A stretch of 64,000 nucleotides of DNA from Pokkaliibacter sp. MBI-7 (GCF_029846635.1 NZ_JARVTG010000001.1:3342501-3406500); one strand, 5' to 3'. Counted from the stretch's first letter, positions 18,775-27,678 are shown. Numbers and translations: made by a program. The notes: generated from the letters alone by a model not told the origin.

Positions 18775-20544
18775 TTACTCTGAGATTGCCAGTAGTGCTT
18801 CCAGCCGGTGCTTGAGGCTGAGTCGGTCCAGGCCACACCATTGTCGCTGCTGATCGGCGGAGCCATGAGGAATATAACGATCCTCTATGCCCAGGTGAGT
18901 AATTCGTCCCGTATACCCCTTGTTTAGCAGATGCTCAGCAACGGCCGATCCAGCACCTCCAGCGATGGCATGCTCTTCAATCGTCACAATCTGTTCGTGA
19001 GTCTGCATCCAGCGCTCCAGTAGCTCTGCGTCCAATGGCTTAACAAAGCGCATATCTGCCAGGCTGCAATTCAACTCCAGCGCTGCCTCTTTGATGTCGT
19101 GCAGTATCGGGCCAAAGGCCAGCACGGCAATACGTTGACCGTGGTGAAGGGGCCTGGCCTGGCCCAGGGGGAGTTGTGGCAGGCTATGGTCGGGCAGATT
19201 GCCTGGGCCATGTCCGCGTGGATAACGTACTGCAGCGGGCCCGGGGTAGTGATAAGCAGTGGTCAGAGCTGCGCGGGTCTCTGCTTCGTCAGACGGGCAG
19301 AGCAACAGCATATTGGGAATGCAGCGTAAAAAGCTGATGTCGTAGACGCCCGCATGCGTTGGACCGTCTTCACCGACCAGACCGGCGCGATCAATGGCAA
19401 ATAATACGTCCAGATTCTGGATGGCAACGTCATGGATCAGCTGGTCATAAGCCCGTTGCAGGAAGGTGGAGTAGATGGCGACGACCGGTTTGGCTGAGGC
19501 GCAGGCCATGCCGGCAGCCAGTGTCACCGCATGCTGTTCGGCGATGCCGACATCGAAGTAGCGCTCAGGAAATTGCTGTGAAAAGGCAATCAGGTCGGAG
19601 CCTTCGCGCATGGCCGGGGTAATGGCAAGCAGTCGCTGATCCTGTACCGCCATGGCGCAAATCCAGTCACTGAATATACGGCTATATTTCGGCCCCTTGG
19701 CGTTAGTCGTACTTGCAGGCTCCAGCTTGGCGATGGCATGGAAGCCGACGGGGTCTGCTTCTGCTGGTGTAAATCCTTTCCCTTTGCGAGTCAGCACATG
19801 GATGAGATGCAGACCCGGTTGGTGAATGATGCTATCGAGCTGCTGGGGGAGTTGCGAGAGGTCATGGCCATCAAGGGGGCCGTGGTAGCTGAAGCCTAGG
19901 GCGGTGAACAGCTCTCCTGCATGACTGGAGTCCAGGTAGGTGGCCAGACTGCCGACATTAGGTGAAATCGACATATCGTTGTCGTTGAGGATGACCGTCA
20001 GGTCTACGCCAGTCTGGGCTGCGTGATTGATGGCCTCGAACGCCATACCAGCAGTAAAGGCACCATCGCCGATGACGCAGACAACCCGGGGTGTTACACC
20101 TTCAGGTCGCACAATCTGACGGCCAAAGGCAATGGCCATACCTAATCCGGCACTGATGGATGTGCTCGAGTGGCCAACGCCGAACGCATCATAAGGGCTT
20201 TCATCCCGGCTGGGAAAAGGCGCTGGCCCTTCAGCCTGACGGATCTGAACAAGCGCATCACGACGTCCACTGAGGACCTTGTGCGGATAGGCCTGGTGGC
20301 CCACGTCCCAGATCAGTTGGTCGTGAGGCAGGTCCAATACATGATGCAGGGCAACGGTTAGTTCGATCACACCTAAGCCTGCACCGAAATGGCCACCACT
20401 TTGACTGACGCTCCACAGCAGATAGCGGCGTAGCTGATCTGCCAACAGAGGCAGGGCGTTGCCAGGCAACTGACGAACCGCAGCGGGCTGATCAATCTGG
20501 TCCAGCAGCGGAGTGGAAGGGCGTTGCCGCGGAAGTTCGGTCAT
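18775..20544 (-). CDS. dxs: 1-deoxy-D-xylulose-5-phosphate synthase, short-loop form
   Basis: Thiamine-diphosphate enzyme that condenses pyruvate and glyceraldehyde 3-phosphate, the entry to the MEP isoprenoid route. SGGHF (catalytic His about 52), GDG...N cofactor motif (159-161 to 187), and the C-terminal DRAGLVGEDGPTHAG segment are all intact. At 589 residues it is 30-50 shorter than usual: about 35-40 residues between NVGSL (195-200) and LFTALGF (212-218) are absent compared with E. coli, a segment reported as mobile in DXS structures. Last gene of the xseB-ispA-dxs operon. Confidence 0.96.
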   Translation of the reverse strand: MTELPRQRPSTPLLDQIDQPAAVRQLPGNALPLLADQLRRYLLWSVSQSGGHFGAGLGVIELTVALHHVLDLPHDQLIWDVGHQAYPHKVLSGRRDALVQIRQAEGPAPFPSRDESPYDAFGVGHSSTSISAGLGMAIAFGRQIVRPEGVTPRVVCVIGDGAFTAGMAFEAINHAAQTGVDLTVILNDNDMSISPNVGSLATYLDSSHAGELFTALGFSYHGPLDGHDLSQLPQQLDSIIHQPGLHLIHVLTRKGKGFTPAEADPVGFHAIAKLEPASTTNAKGPKYSRIFSDWICAMAVQDQRLLAITPAMREGSDLIAFSQQFPERYFDVGIAEQHAVTLAAGMACASAKPVVAIYSTFLQRAYDQLIHDVAIQNLDVLFAIDRAGLVGEDGPTHAGVYDISFLRCIPNMLLLCPSDEAETRAALTTAYHYPGPAAVRYPRGHGPGNLPDHSLPQLPLGQARPLHHGQRIAVLAFGPILHDIKEAALELNCSLADMRFVKPLDAELLERWMQTHEQIVTIEEHAIAGGAGSAVAEHLLNKGYTGRITHLGIEDRYIPHGSADQQRQWCGLDRLSLKHRLEALLAISE

Positions 20545-20571
20545 GCTGTAACTCTGATGTGTCGTCGTCGC

Positions 20572-21453
20572 TCAGTGATTGCGGCGAACAATATAATAGG
20601 CAAGCTCGCGCAGCAGTGCAGCGTGGTCACCCAGTGGGGCCAGGCTGGTAATGGCTGTGTCGATCAACTTTGCCGCGTATTCTCTGGCCTGTTCAAGGCC
20701 GAGTAGCGCAGGATAGGTTGACTTATTGTGCTGCAGGTCTGAACCCTGAGGTTTGCCCAGCGTGGCGGTATCGCCCTCAATATCCAGAATGTCATCCTGA
20801 ACCTGAAATGCCAGCCCAATACAGCGGGCATACTCCTGCAGGCCTGTGCGTATTGCTTCTGTCGGCTGGGCAACCATGGCAGGGCCTTCTACTGCGGCAA
20901 GCAGCAAGGCACCGGTCTTATGGCGATGCAAGCGTTCAAGTTGAGGCAGCGTGATTTGCTGCCCTGTGGCCGCCATATCCATCATCTGGCCTGCGACCAT
21001 GCCGTGCATACCTGCTGCCCGGCTGAGGCAGCGTATAAGTTGTATACGTACTGCGGCAGGTAGGGCGCTCTCTTCGCTGATCAGCTGAAATGCCAGGGTG
21101 TTGAGAGCGTCGCCTGCAAGAATGGCAGTGGCCTCTCCATAAGCTACATGACAGGTTGGCTTGCCACGTCGCAGGTCGTCATCATCCATGGCTGGAAGAT
21201 CGTCATGAATGAGGGAGTAGGCGTGGATGCACTCGATGGCAGCGGCATACGCGTCGAGCAGTTTCGTGTCGACCTTTAATGCCTGTGAGGTGGCATAGCA
21301 CAATATGGGGCGGATGCGTTTACCGCCGTTGAACAGACTGTATCGCATTGCCTGTGTGAGTAGTTCAGCGCCTGCGTAGTCATCAATGTAGCGCTTGAGC
21401 GCCTCATCTACCTGATGCTGCCAGTGTAGTGAGGCTGTTTGCAGTTGGTGCAT
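20572..21453 (-). CDS. ispA: Farnesyl diphosphate synthase
   Basis: Trans-prenyltransferase that adds two isopentenyl units to dimethylallyl diphosphate, giving farnesyl diphosphate. 293 residues from the ATG at 21453 (MHQLQTASLHW), one base after the xseB stop; the longer open frame upstream overlaps xseB and is not used. First Asp-rich motif DDLPAMDDDDLRRGKPT and second DDILDIEGD are complete. Confidence 0.96.
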   Translation of the reverse strand: MHQLQTASLHWQHQVDEALKRYIDDYAGAELLTQAMRYSLFNGGKRIRPILCYATSQALKVDTKLLDAYAAAIECIHAYSLIHDDLPAMDDDDLRRGKPTCHVAYGEATAILAGDALNTLAFQLISEESALPAAVRIQLIRCLSRAAGMHGMVAGQMMDMAATGQQITLPQLERLHRHKTGALLLAAVEGPAMVAQPTEAIRTGLQEYARCIGLAFQVQDDILDIEGDTATLGKPQGSDLQHNKSTYPALLGLEQAREYAAKLIDTAITSLAPLGDHAALLRELAYYIVRRNH

Positions 21454-21454
21454 G

Positions 21455-21688
21455 TCAGATGTCGTCCTGAAAGGGGGGCTTGCTGACTTGACCATTTTGT
21501 TCAAGAACCAGATGTACCCGTTGCTCCGCATCACTGAGTGTCTGCTGGCACTCTCTGGCCAGAGCAATTCCCTGCTCAAAGGCGCTTAGCGACGCCTCCA
21601 GGCTGAGGTCTCCCTGCTCCAGCTGCTGCACCAGCGTTTCCAGCTCCTGCAGTGCCTGCTCAAACTCGACTTTCTTTTTGCGTGCCAA
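21455..21688 (-). CDS. xseB: Exodeoxyribonuclease VII small subunit
   Basis: A 77-residue helical subunit of the single-strand exonuclease VII, with the typical FEQALQELETLVQQLEQGDLSL core. The large subunit XseA is not in this window. First gene of the operon with ispA and dxs, nearly abutting ispA; divergent from pomA. Confidence 0.95.
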   Translation of the reverse strand: MARKKKVEFEQALQELETLVQQLEQGDLSLEASLSAFEQGIALARECQQTLSDAEQRVHLVLEQNGQVSKPPFQDDI

Positions 21689-21762
21689 CCTTAGTCTCCC
21701 TTGGCATCTGCCTGAATCACAGGCAAGCTATGACCGCGTGCCATTTTAACGACAATGTGCCC

Positions 21763-21768
21763 TATAAT
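21763..21768 (+). promoter_or_regulatory. Possible pomAB -10 element
   Basis: A consensus TATAAT lies about 100 bp upstream of pomA in the divergent xseB-pomA spacer (21689-21865). No good -35 is present at proper distance, so use by sigma-70 would need an activator; I did not find a sigma-28 or sigma-54 flagellar promoter. Confidence 0.3.
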
Positions 21769-21865
21769 AACAGGCGTGTGTGCCATGCCTAAGGTATTGC
21801 CAAACAACTGTTAAGCCGCAAGGGATCGATCGTACTAATCACGTGGATGAAGTGAAGGGGATGCC

Positions 21866-22624
21866 GTGGACATAGCAACGCTGGTCGGACTGGTGGGAGC
21901 GATGGGTCTTATTGTCGCTGCCATGGTAATGGGTGGAAGTCTCGGCGTCTTTATAGATGTGCCATCTATCCTGATTGTATTTGGTGGAGCGCTGCTGGTC
22001 GCACTGATCAAGTTCACTCTGGGTCAATTTCTTGGTGCCGGTAAAACCGCTGCCAAAGCCTTCATGTTCAAGTCGGTCGATCCGAACGTTCTCATTCAGG
22101 AAATTGTTGAGGTCGCAGATGCTGCCCGCAAGGGAGGTCTGTTGTCGCTGGAAGACAAACAGGTATCCAGCCCGTTCATGCAGCGGGGTATGCAGCTGCT
22201 GGTAGACGGACATGATCCTGAGGTGGTTAGAACGTTACTCAATAAAGAATTACGCCTGTCCAAGGGGCGGCACGAAAGCAGTATCAAGATATTTGAAGCA
22301 TTGGGTGATGTCGCACCAGCCATGGGGATGATCGGTACCCTGATCGGTCTGGTGCAGATGCTGGCCAATATGAGTGATCCCAAGGCCATAGGGCCTGCCA
22401 TGGCTGTTGCCCTGCTGACAACACTGTACGGCGCCTTGCTGGCAAGCGTGATATGTCTTCCCATTGCAGACAAGCTGAAAAATCGCAATGAAGAAGAGGC
22501 TGAGTGCGGCGCCATTGTGGTCGATGGCTTGCTGGCTATTCAGGCAGGTCAGAACCCCCGGGTTATCGAACAGATGTTGAAGAACTATCTGCCAGAGTCG
22601 AAACGCGGCACAGCGGAAGCGTGA
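21866..22624 (+). CDS. pomA: Sodium-type flagellar stator protein PomA/MotA
   Basis: Inner-membrane stator subunit with four transmembrane helices. The 252-residue sequence resembles Vibrio PomA from end to end (SILIVFGGALLVALIKF, KAFMFKS, DVAPAMGMIGTLIGLVQMLANM, DPKAIGPAMAVALLTTLYGA), pointing to Na+ as coupling ion. A GTG start at 21866 follows AAGGGG. pomB follows 15 bp later. The same linkage of pomAB to xseB-ispA-dxs is known in Vibrio. Confidence 0.95.
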   Translation: MDIATLVGLVGAMGLIVAAMVMGGSLGVFIDVPSILIVFGGALLVALIKFTLGQFLGAGKTAAKAFMFKSVDPNVLIQEIVEVADAARKGGLLSLEDKQVSSPFMQRGMQLLVDGHDPEVVRTLLNKELRLSKGRHESSIKIFEALGDVAPAMGMIGTLIGLVQMLANMSDPKAIGPAMAVALLTTLYGALLASVICLPIADKLKNRNEEEAECGAIVVDGLLAIQAGQNPRVIEQMLKNYLPESKRGTAEA

Positions 22625-22639
22625 TAGGGTGGGGCGCCC

Positions 22640-23608
22640 ATGAGCGATGATGTAGAAGAGTGTAAATGTAAGCCTGGCTTGCCTGCCTGGTTGGCAACCT
22701 TTGCCGACCTGATGTCCCTAATGATGTGCTTCTTCGTTCTATTACTGTCCTTCTCCGAAATGGATGTGCTGAAGTACAAGCAGATTGCTGGTTCCATGCG
22801 CGCAGCGTTTGGGGTGCAGAATCAACTACAGGTGAAAGATATCCCTAAGGGGACCAGTATCATCGCTCAGGAGTTCAGTCCGGGGCGTCCTGAACCTACT
22901 CCGCTCAATGAGGTGCGCCAGTTTACTACGGACCAGACACGCAGCACGCTTGACGTGCAATGTGCTCCTGGTCGTGTGGTGAATCCACCGGAAGAGCAGA
23001 ATGAGGAAAATAATCCGCAGGCTTCTGCGCAGCAGGATAGTCAGCAGCAATCCCAGGAAGACAGGGAGGCTCAGCAGCAGACGGAGGAGACAGCAATCAA
23101 TGTCGCCTCAGCGCTGAATGCGGAAATCGCCAAAGGCTCCATAGAGGTTGAGACGCAGGAGCAAAAAATCATCATTCGTGTCAAGGAGCAGGGCTCGTTC
23201 GAATCAGGGTCCGCAGCAATGAACTATGCCTTTGTGCCTATCATGGCCAAAATTCGCGATGTGCTGCTTGGTGTGCGTGGGCGTATCTCGATTGAAGGGC
23301 ATACCGATAACGTGCCTATTCATACTGCGTTGTTCCAGTCCAACTGGGCTCTGTCGACTGCTCGTGCTCTGTCAGTCGCGGAGGAATTGTTTTCCGATGG
23401 GCGGCTGGATCAGCGTCGGTTTAGTGTGGTGGGGTATGCGGACACCCATCCGTTGGCGCCCAATAATACATCTGCCAATAGAGCTGCCAACCGTCGGGTG
23501 GAAATAGTCATTCATCAAGGTAAAGATCTGCAAAGTGACGAACCGTTGGTTACTCCACCACCAACTACCAATGAGGCTGTTCCTCTGGCTCCTCAGGAAA
23601 TTTTCTAA
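22640..23608 (+). CDS. pomB: Sodium-type flagellar stator protein PomB/MotB
   Basis: 322 residues: a short cytoplasmic N-terminus, a single transmembrane helix with ion-binding Asp23 (TFADLMSLMMCFFVLLLSF), a Gln/Glu-rich periplasmic linker (about 110-150), and a C-terminal OmpA-like peptidoglycan-binding domain (SIEGHTDNVPI, NRAANRRVEI). Asp23 sits where PomB Asp24 does. Together with PomA it forms the torque-generating stator. The N-terminal CKC is unusual but probably not functional in a recognised way. Confidence 0.95.
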   Translation: MSDDVEECKCKPGLPAWLATFADLMSLMMCFFVLLLSFSEMDVLKYKQIAGSMRAAFGVQNQLQVKDIPKGTSIIAQEFSPGRPEPTPLNEVRQFTTDQTRSTLDVQCAPGRVVNPPEEQNEENNPQASAQQDSQQQSQEDREAQQQTEETAINVASALNAEIAKGSIEVETQEQKIIIRVKEQGSFESGSAAMNYAFVPIMAKIRDVLLGVRGRISIEGHTDNVPIHTALFQSNWALSTARALSVAEELFSDGRLDQRRFSVVGYADTHPLAPNNTSANRAANRRVEIVIHQGKDLQSDEPLVTPPPTTNEAVPLAPQEIF

Positions 23609-23676
23609 CAGTAATGGTGATGCAGGTGTTGCGTGGATACCTGTCATGACAGTCTGTGCTTTGTCGAGGTTCGGTG

Positions 23677-24657
23677 ATGGATTTGAAGCAGGTGCTCGAT
23701 ACGCTGGCGGATGGCCAGTGGCATTCCGGAGCAGAGCTGGGTGAGGCGCTGGGTGTAAGTCGGGCGGCAGTGTGGAAGCAGCTGCAAAAGCTTGAAGCGC
23801 TTGGGCTCGTTTTACATGCGGTGAAAGGGCGGGGCTACCGTCTGGTACGACCGCTCGAGCTGATCGATGTGCTATGGCTGGACTCGACCCTCAAGAGTAA
23901 TGCCGTGACGCGCGAGTTGCTTACTTTACATTACTTCCTGAGTCTGGATTCGAGTAACAAGACTGCTCTGGAGCTGACGCGGTGCGAGAGTGGACATGGT
24001 CACCTCATTATCGCTGAGCATCAGGCGGCAGGACGTGGGCGCCGCGGGCGAGCCTGGGTCAGTCCTTTTGGAGAAAATATCTATTTTTCTCTTATCTGGT
24101 CCTTCCAGTCCGGTCTCGCTGCACTGGAAGGTTTGAGCCTGGCTGTCGGGCTTGCACTGGCGCGGACGCTCAGCAAGGCCGGAGTCAGCGGTGTGGGACT
24201 AAAGTGGCCGAACGATGTGTTGATTGAGAATAAAAAAGTCGCTGGCATCTTGCTGGAACTCAGCGGCGAGGCTGGCGGTGTTTGCCAGGTGGTCATTGGT
24301 GTGGGCGTGAATGTGGAGATGCAGGATCAGATGGAGCAGATCACGCAGCCCTGGTGCAGTTTGCGGTCTTACTTGCCCGAAGGCTATGGGCGTAATCGCC
24401 TGCTGGCTGATCTGCTGCAGGAGCTGGTTGCCGTGCTGCAGGTGTTTCAGCGTGAGGGTTTTGTGGCCGTTAAGCAGGAGTGGATGTCGTTTAGCGTTCA
24501 TCAGGGGCTGGCGGTGCGCTTGCAGGCGGGAGAGCAGTGCACTGAAGGGGTGATGGTGGGGCTTACGGATACAGGCGGTCTGCGCGTTGCCACTGAACAG
24601 GGTGAAGAAGTATTTCATGGTGGTGAGGTGAGTGTTCGTGCGCTTTCCACAAGCTGA
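23677..24657 (+). CDS. birA: Biotin operon repressor / biotin-protein ligase BirA
   Basis: 326-residue dual-function protein. The N-terminal winged helix-turn-helix (about 1-65, LGEALGVSRAAVWKQLQKLE) binds the bio operator. The central ligase domain has GRGRRGRAWVSPFGENIYFSL and KWPNDVL, forms biotinyl-AMP and modifies carboxylase carriers. The C-terminal SH3-like domain is present. Start at 23677 (MDLKQVLDTL) chosen over an upstream in-frame codon. Overlaps coaX, as in Pseudomonas. Confidence 0.96.
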   Translation: MDLKQVLDTLADGQWHSGAELGEALGVSRAAVWKQLQKLEALGLVLHAVKGRGYRLVRPLELIDVLWLDSTLKSNAVTRELLTLHYFLSLDSSNKTALELTRCESGHGHLIIAEHQAAGRGRRGRAWVSPFGENIYFSLIWSFQSGLAALEGLSLAVGLALARTLSKAGVSGVGLKWPNDVLIENKKVAGILLELSGEAGGVCQVVIGVGVNVEMQDQMEQITQPWCSLRSYLPEGYGRNRLLADLLQELVAVLQVFQREGFVAVKQEWMSFSVHQGLAVRLQAGEQCTEGVMVGLTDTGGLRVATEQGEEVFHGGEVSVRALSTS

Positions 24658-25387
24658 AGTAGATGTTGGTAATACACGAATTAAGTGGCGTGTTCGCTAT
24701 GCGATGAATCGGCTGGGACCGGTCATGTATCGACCCAGTGCCGATTCTGCGGTGGTAATGGAGGAGTTGCAGGCTGATGGTGTACGCGCCCTGGCGTTGT
24801 CATCGGTGGGTGCGCCTGCTGCCGTGCAGCAGTGGCAGCAATATGCACAGGAATGCCAGTGGTCACTCTATTTGGCAGCCTCTGAGTCAAGTGCAGCGGG
24901 GGTTGTAAACGCCTATCGCGAGCCGGGTCGTCTGGGAGTGGATCGCTGGCTGGCTATGGTTGCGGCGCGCAATGCGTACCCCTCTGATTGTCTGTGTGTT
25001 TTCAATGCTGGCAGTGCGCTAACTGTCGATTTTGTTGCAGCAGATGGTCGGCATCTGGGTGGCTACATCGTGCAAGGCTGGGCCATGTTGCAGCAGGCCT
25101 TGCTGGGTAATACCCAGCGCATTCATGTGCGAGCAGAAATGATGAGCGATACCTTGCCAGGAGATGATACGGATAGCTGTGTGGGACATGGCCGCCTGCT
25201 TATGTGGCAAGGTTTTATCAGGCAAATGATTGTGCAGGCTGAGAGCTATTCGGCGGTGTCGCGCTTTGTGGTTGCGGGTGGCGATGCTGATAAGGTGCTA
25301 CCCGTGCTGCAGGGGCGGTTGTGTGTGCATTGCCCTGACCTGGTACTCGATGGTCTCGCGATCATGGCGAGGTCGGCAGAATGTTAA
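24632..25387 (+). CDS. coaX: Type III pantothenate kinase
   Basis: First step of coenzyme A synthesis, using the CoaX family rather than E. coli CoaA. DVGNTRIKWRV near the N-terminus is the phosphate-binding motif; GRLGVDRWLAM and NAGSALTVDFV complete the active site. Two GTG starts are possible, 24632 and 24638; both overlap the end of birA, and GGTGAGG lies suitably for either. About 250 residues. Confidence 0.94.
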   Translation: MFVRFPQAEVDVGNTRIKWRVRYAMNRLGPVMYRPSADSAVVMEELQADGVRALALSSVGAPAAVQQWQQYAQECQWSLYLAASESSAAGVVNAYREPGRLGVDRWLAMVAARNAYPSDCLCVFNAGSALTVDFVAADGRHLGGYIVQGWAMLQQALLGNTQRIHVRAEMMSDTLPGDDTDSCVGHGRLLMWQGFIRQMIVQAESYSAVSRFVVAGGDADKVLPVLQGRLCVHCPDLVLDGLAIMARSAEC

Positions 25388-26022
25388 GACATGCGTGGCT
25401 GGTGCTGATTGTTATTAATCTGGCAGTGGCTTGGTGGGGATGGCAGCGTGAGCAGGAAGAGAGCGCGGGCTTGGGTTTGATGCTGCCTGCCTTGGCTGAT
25501 CAGAGATTGCTAATGGGGCATGAAATGGCTGCAAGTTCGTTGCAGCAGCGGGCCGAGGAAGCGCAGAAGGCATGTCTTGGTGTCATGCTGGGCAGCGAAG
25601 CATTGGCGAAAACGTGGTTGGGATGGCTGCAGTCAAAGGGGGTGGCGGCCACGATGGTTCGTTATGCGGAAGCGGCTTCCCCTGATTATTGGGTGTACCT
25701 GGAAACGCGGGATGTGACTCAGCGTCAGTCGTGGCTGGAGAAACTATCTGCTGAGGGGATTGATGCCTATGTTATTGATGCTGGGCAGCTTAAGGGGTTT
25801 ATCTCTATAGGGCGATTTACGCGTAGATCAGCAGCGGACTACGTTCAGGCTACTGTCAGTGCGCTTGGATTAAGGCCGCTAATCTATTCCATTGATCATG
25901 CAAGCGAGCAATGGATGTTGCGTGTTGATAGCACTTATGCTGATACATGGGCAGAGATAATTGCTGGGTTGCCGGCTAAAGATCAGCAGCAAATGCAGTT
26001 AAGTAAAATTCTTTGTAATTAG
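25381..26022 (+). CDS. Membrane-anchored SPOR-like protein
   Basis: A 213-residue protein with one N-terminal membrane helix (residues 5-20) and a C-terminal region (about 102-170) resembling a SPOR domain: YWVYLETR, then FISIGRFTRRSAADYVQ. SPOR domains bind denuded peptidoglycan at division sites. It overlaps coaX by 7 nt. A gene of this kind follows coaX in Pseudomonas as well. The ending in a cysteine (LSKILCN) is unremarkable. SPOR assignment is by pattern and moderately certain. Confidence 0.7.
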   Translation: MLRHAWLVLIVINLAVAWWGWQREQEESAGLGLMLPALADQRLLMGHEMAASSLQQRAEEAQKACLGVMLGSEALAKTWLGWLQSKGVAATMVRYAEAASPDYWVYLETRDVTQRQSWLEKLSAEGIDAYVIDAGQLKGFISIGRFTRRSAADYVQATVSALGLRPLIYSIDHASEQWMLRVDSTYADTWAEIIAGLPAKDQQQMQLSKILCN

Positions 26023-26026
26023 GGTA

Positions 26027-26055
26027 TTGCAAGTATCTGATTCCTTGAGTAATAT
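26027..26055 (+). promoter_or_regulatory. tRNA operon promoter
   Basis: TTGCAA (26027-26032), a 17-bp spacer and TAATAT (26050-26055), followed by a GC-rich discriminator CGCACCCGC typical of stringently controlled stable-RNA promoters. The first tRNA starts about 25 bp after the expected start site. Confidence 0.75.
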
Positions 26056-26086
26056 TCGCACCCGCTACGCAAGTGGTGGTGACTAA

Positions 26087-26162
<76 letters not shown>

Positions 26163-26174
26163 TTATCTAAGCGC

Positions 26175-26258
26175 GGTGGGGTTCCCGAGTGGCCAAAGGG
26201 ATCAGACTGTAAATCTGACGCGTGAGCTTCGGTGGTTCGAATCCACCCCCCACCACCA
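26175..26258 (+). tRNA. tRNA-Tyr (GTA anticodon)
   Basis: 84 nt with the long variable arm of a class II tRNA. Acceptor GGTGGGG pairs with CCCCACC, anticodon GTA within CTGTAAA, CCA encoded. Confidence 0.97.
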
Positions 26259-26259
26259 G

Positions 26260-26335
<76 letters not shown>

Positions 26336-26339
26336 GTAT

Positions 26340-26415
26340 GCTCATGTAGCTCAGTTGGTAGAGCACACCCTTGGTAAGGGTGAGGTCGGCAGTTCGAGTC
26401 TGCTCATGAGCTCCA
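26340..26415 (+). tRNA. tRNA-Thr (GGT anticodon)
   Basis: 76 nt. Acceptor GCTCATG pairs with CATGAGC, anticodon loop TTGGTAA (anticodon GGT), CCA encoded. In many gammaproteobacteria tufB follows here; in this window it does not. Confidence 0.97.
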
Positions 26416-26464
26416 TTGTTTGACGGTGTAACTCAAAGGTTGGCGTTTTGGTGTGGGAAAGTTC

Positions 26465-26493
26465 TTGCATCGGGTGGTTTAGATATATACCAT
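26465..26493 (+). promoter_or_regulatory. Possible promoter for trpT-secE-nusG
   Basis: TTGCAT (26465-26470) and TACCAT (26488-26493) are 17 bp apart, in the 105-bp space between tRNA-Thr and tRNA-Trp. An overlapping TATATA at 26484 is at a poor distance. Read-through from the upstream tRNAs is equally possible. Confidence 0.35.
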
Positions 26494-26520
26494 ACGCGTC
26501 CGGCTAAATTGAGTGATGAC

Positions 26521-26596
26521 AGGGCAGTAGTTCCAACGGCAGAACGTCGGTCTCCAAAACCGAATGTTGGGGGTTCGAATCCCTCCTGCCCTGCCA
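26521..26596 (+). tRNA. tRNA-Trp (CCA anticodon)
   Basis: 76 nt. Acceptor AGGGCAG pairs with CTGCCCT, anticodon loop CTCCAAA (anticodon CCA), T-loop TTCGAAT, encoded CCA. Directly upstream of secE, as in Pseudomonas. Confidence 0.97.
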
Positions 26597-26667
26597 ATAC
26601 TCCAGTCGAATCTCTCCTGCCGAAATGGCACACCCCGTAACAAAAGCACTTGAATAGAGGCGCCTGG

Positions 26668-27036
26668 ATGAGTGGGAAGGCAGAAGTTCAGGAATCCAAG
26701 CTGGATGGTCTGAAGTGGGTAGTTGTTGCTGCCCTGGTGGCTGTCGGTGTGGTTGGTAATGCAATGTATTCTGAACAATCCCTGTTATACAGGGTAGTTG
26801 CGTTGCTTGTTCTGGCTGCTGTTGCGGCTTTTGTTGCTCTGCAAACTGCAAAGGGGAAGTCTTTCTTTGCGTTGCTAAAAGAGGCTAAGACAGAGGTTCG
26901 TAAGGTTGTATGGCCAACTCGCCAGGAAACAACTCAGACTACTTTGATTGTTGTTGCAGTGGTTCTGCTGATGTCTTTGTTGTTATGGGCATTGGATTCA
27001 TTGCTCAGTTTCTTGGTTTCTTTGGTCATCGGTTAA
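26668..27036 (+). CDS. secE: Preprotein translocase subunit SecE
   Basis: 122-residue essential clamp of the SecYEG channel. Three hydrophobic segments (about 15-30, 37-55 and 92-117), with the conserved amphipathic region EAKTEVRKVVWPTRQET before the last one. Start at 26668 (MSGKAEVQES), preceded by AGAGG; an in-frame TTG 18 bp upstream is less likely. nusG follows after nine bases. Confidence 0.95.
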   Translation: MSGKAEVQESKLDGLKWVVVAALVAVGVVGNAMYSEQSLLYRVVALLVLAAVAAFVALQTAKGKSFFALLKEAKTEVRKVVWPTRQETTQTTLIVVAVVLLMSLLLWALDSLLSFLVSLVIG

Positions 27037-27045
27037 GGAGGTGGC

Positions 27046-27579
27046 ATGGCTAAGCGTTGGTATGTAGTTCATGCGTACTCTGGATACGAGAAAAACGTGA
27101 TGCGCACGTTGAAAGATCGTATCAAGCTGAATGACATGGAAGAGCATTTTGGCGATATCTTGGTTCCTACTGAGGAAGTTGTAGAGATTCGCAATGGTGT
27201 GAAGCGCAAAAGTGAGCGCAAATTCTATCCTGGCTATGTATTGGTTCAGATGGATATGAACGAGGCTGCTTGGCACTTGGTTAAGGAAACGCCTCGTGTA
27301 ATGGGTTTTATCGGTGGTACTGCAGACAAGCCTGCTCCTATCAGTGATAAAGAGGCGGCTGCTATCCTGCAGCGTGTGGAATCTGTTGTTGATAAGCCCA
27401 AGCCCAAGACTGTATTTGAGCCTGGTGAAGCAGTGCGTGTTATTGATGGTCCGTTTGCTGATTTCAGCGGTGTCGTTGAAGAAGTGAACTACGAGAAAAA
27501 CCGGCTTCATGTGGCTGTTTTAATTTTTGGACGCTCTACTCCTGTAGAGCTGGAGTTCGGTCAGGTCGAGAAGGCTTGA
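27046..27579 (+). CDS. nusG: Transcription termination/antitermination factor NusG
   Basis: 177-residue elongation factor that binds the RNA polymerase clamp and links it to Rho or ribosomal S10. N-terminal NGN domain starts WYVVHAYSGYEKNV; the C-terminal KOW domain includes GEAVRVIDGPFADFSGVVEEV. Very good TAAGGAGG site. Standard secE-nusG pair. Confidence 0.98.
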   Translation: MAKRWYVVHAYSGYEKNVMRTLKDRIKLNDMEEHFGDILVPTEEVVEIRNGVKRKSERKFYPGYVLVQMDMNEAAWHLVKETPRVMGFIGGTADKPAPISDKEAAAILQRVESVVDKPKPKTVFEPGEAVRVIDGPFADFSGVVEEVNYEKNRLHVAVLIFGRSTPVELEFGQVEKA

Positions 27580-27592
27580 TTGGATTGTGCTA

Positions 27593-27631
27593 GTAAGCGT
27601 TCGCCTCGATTGTATCGGGGCTTTTGCTTAC
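27593..27631 (+). terminator. Nested hairpin between nusG and rplK
   Basis: Inner stem GCCTCGAT/ATCGGGGC (27603-27610 and 27614-27621, one T-G pair) with a TGT loop and TTTT; an outer stem GTAAGC/GCTTAC (27593-27598, 27626-27631) can enclose it. It could be a leaky terminator separating secE-nusG from the rplK operon, or part of the L11-L1 leader that L1 binds. Confidence 0.5.
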
Positions 27632-27678
27632 CTGTGAAACGGGGAGCCTTCGGGCGCTATTACCCATTGGAGTGAAAC

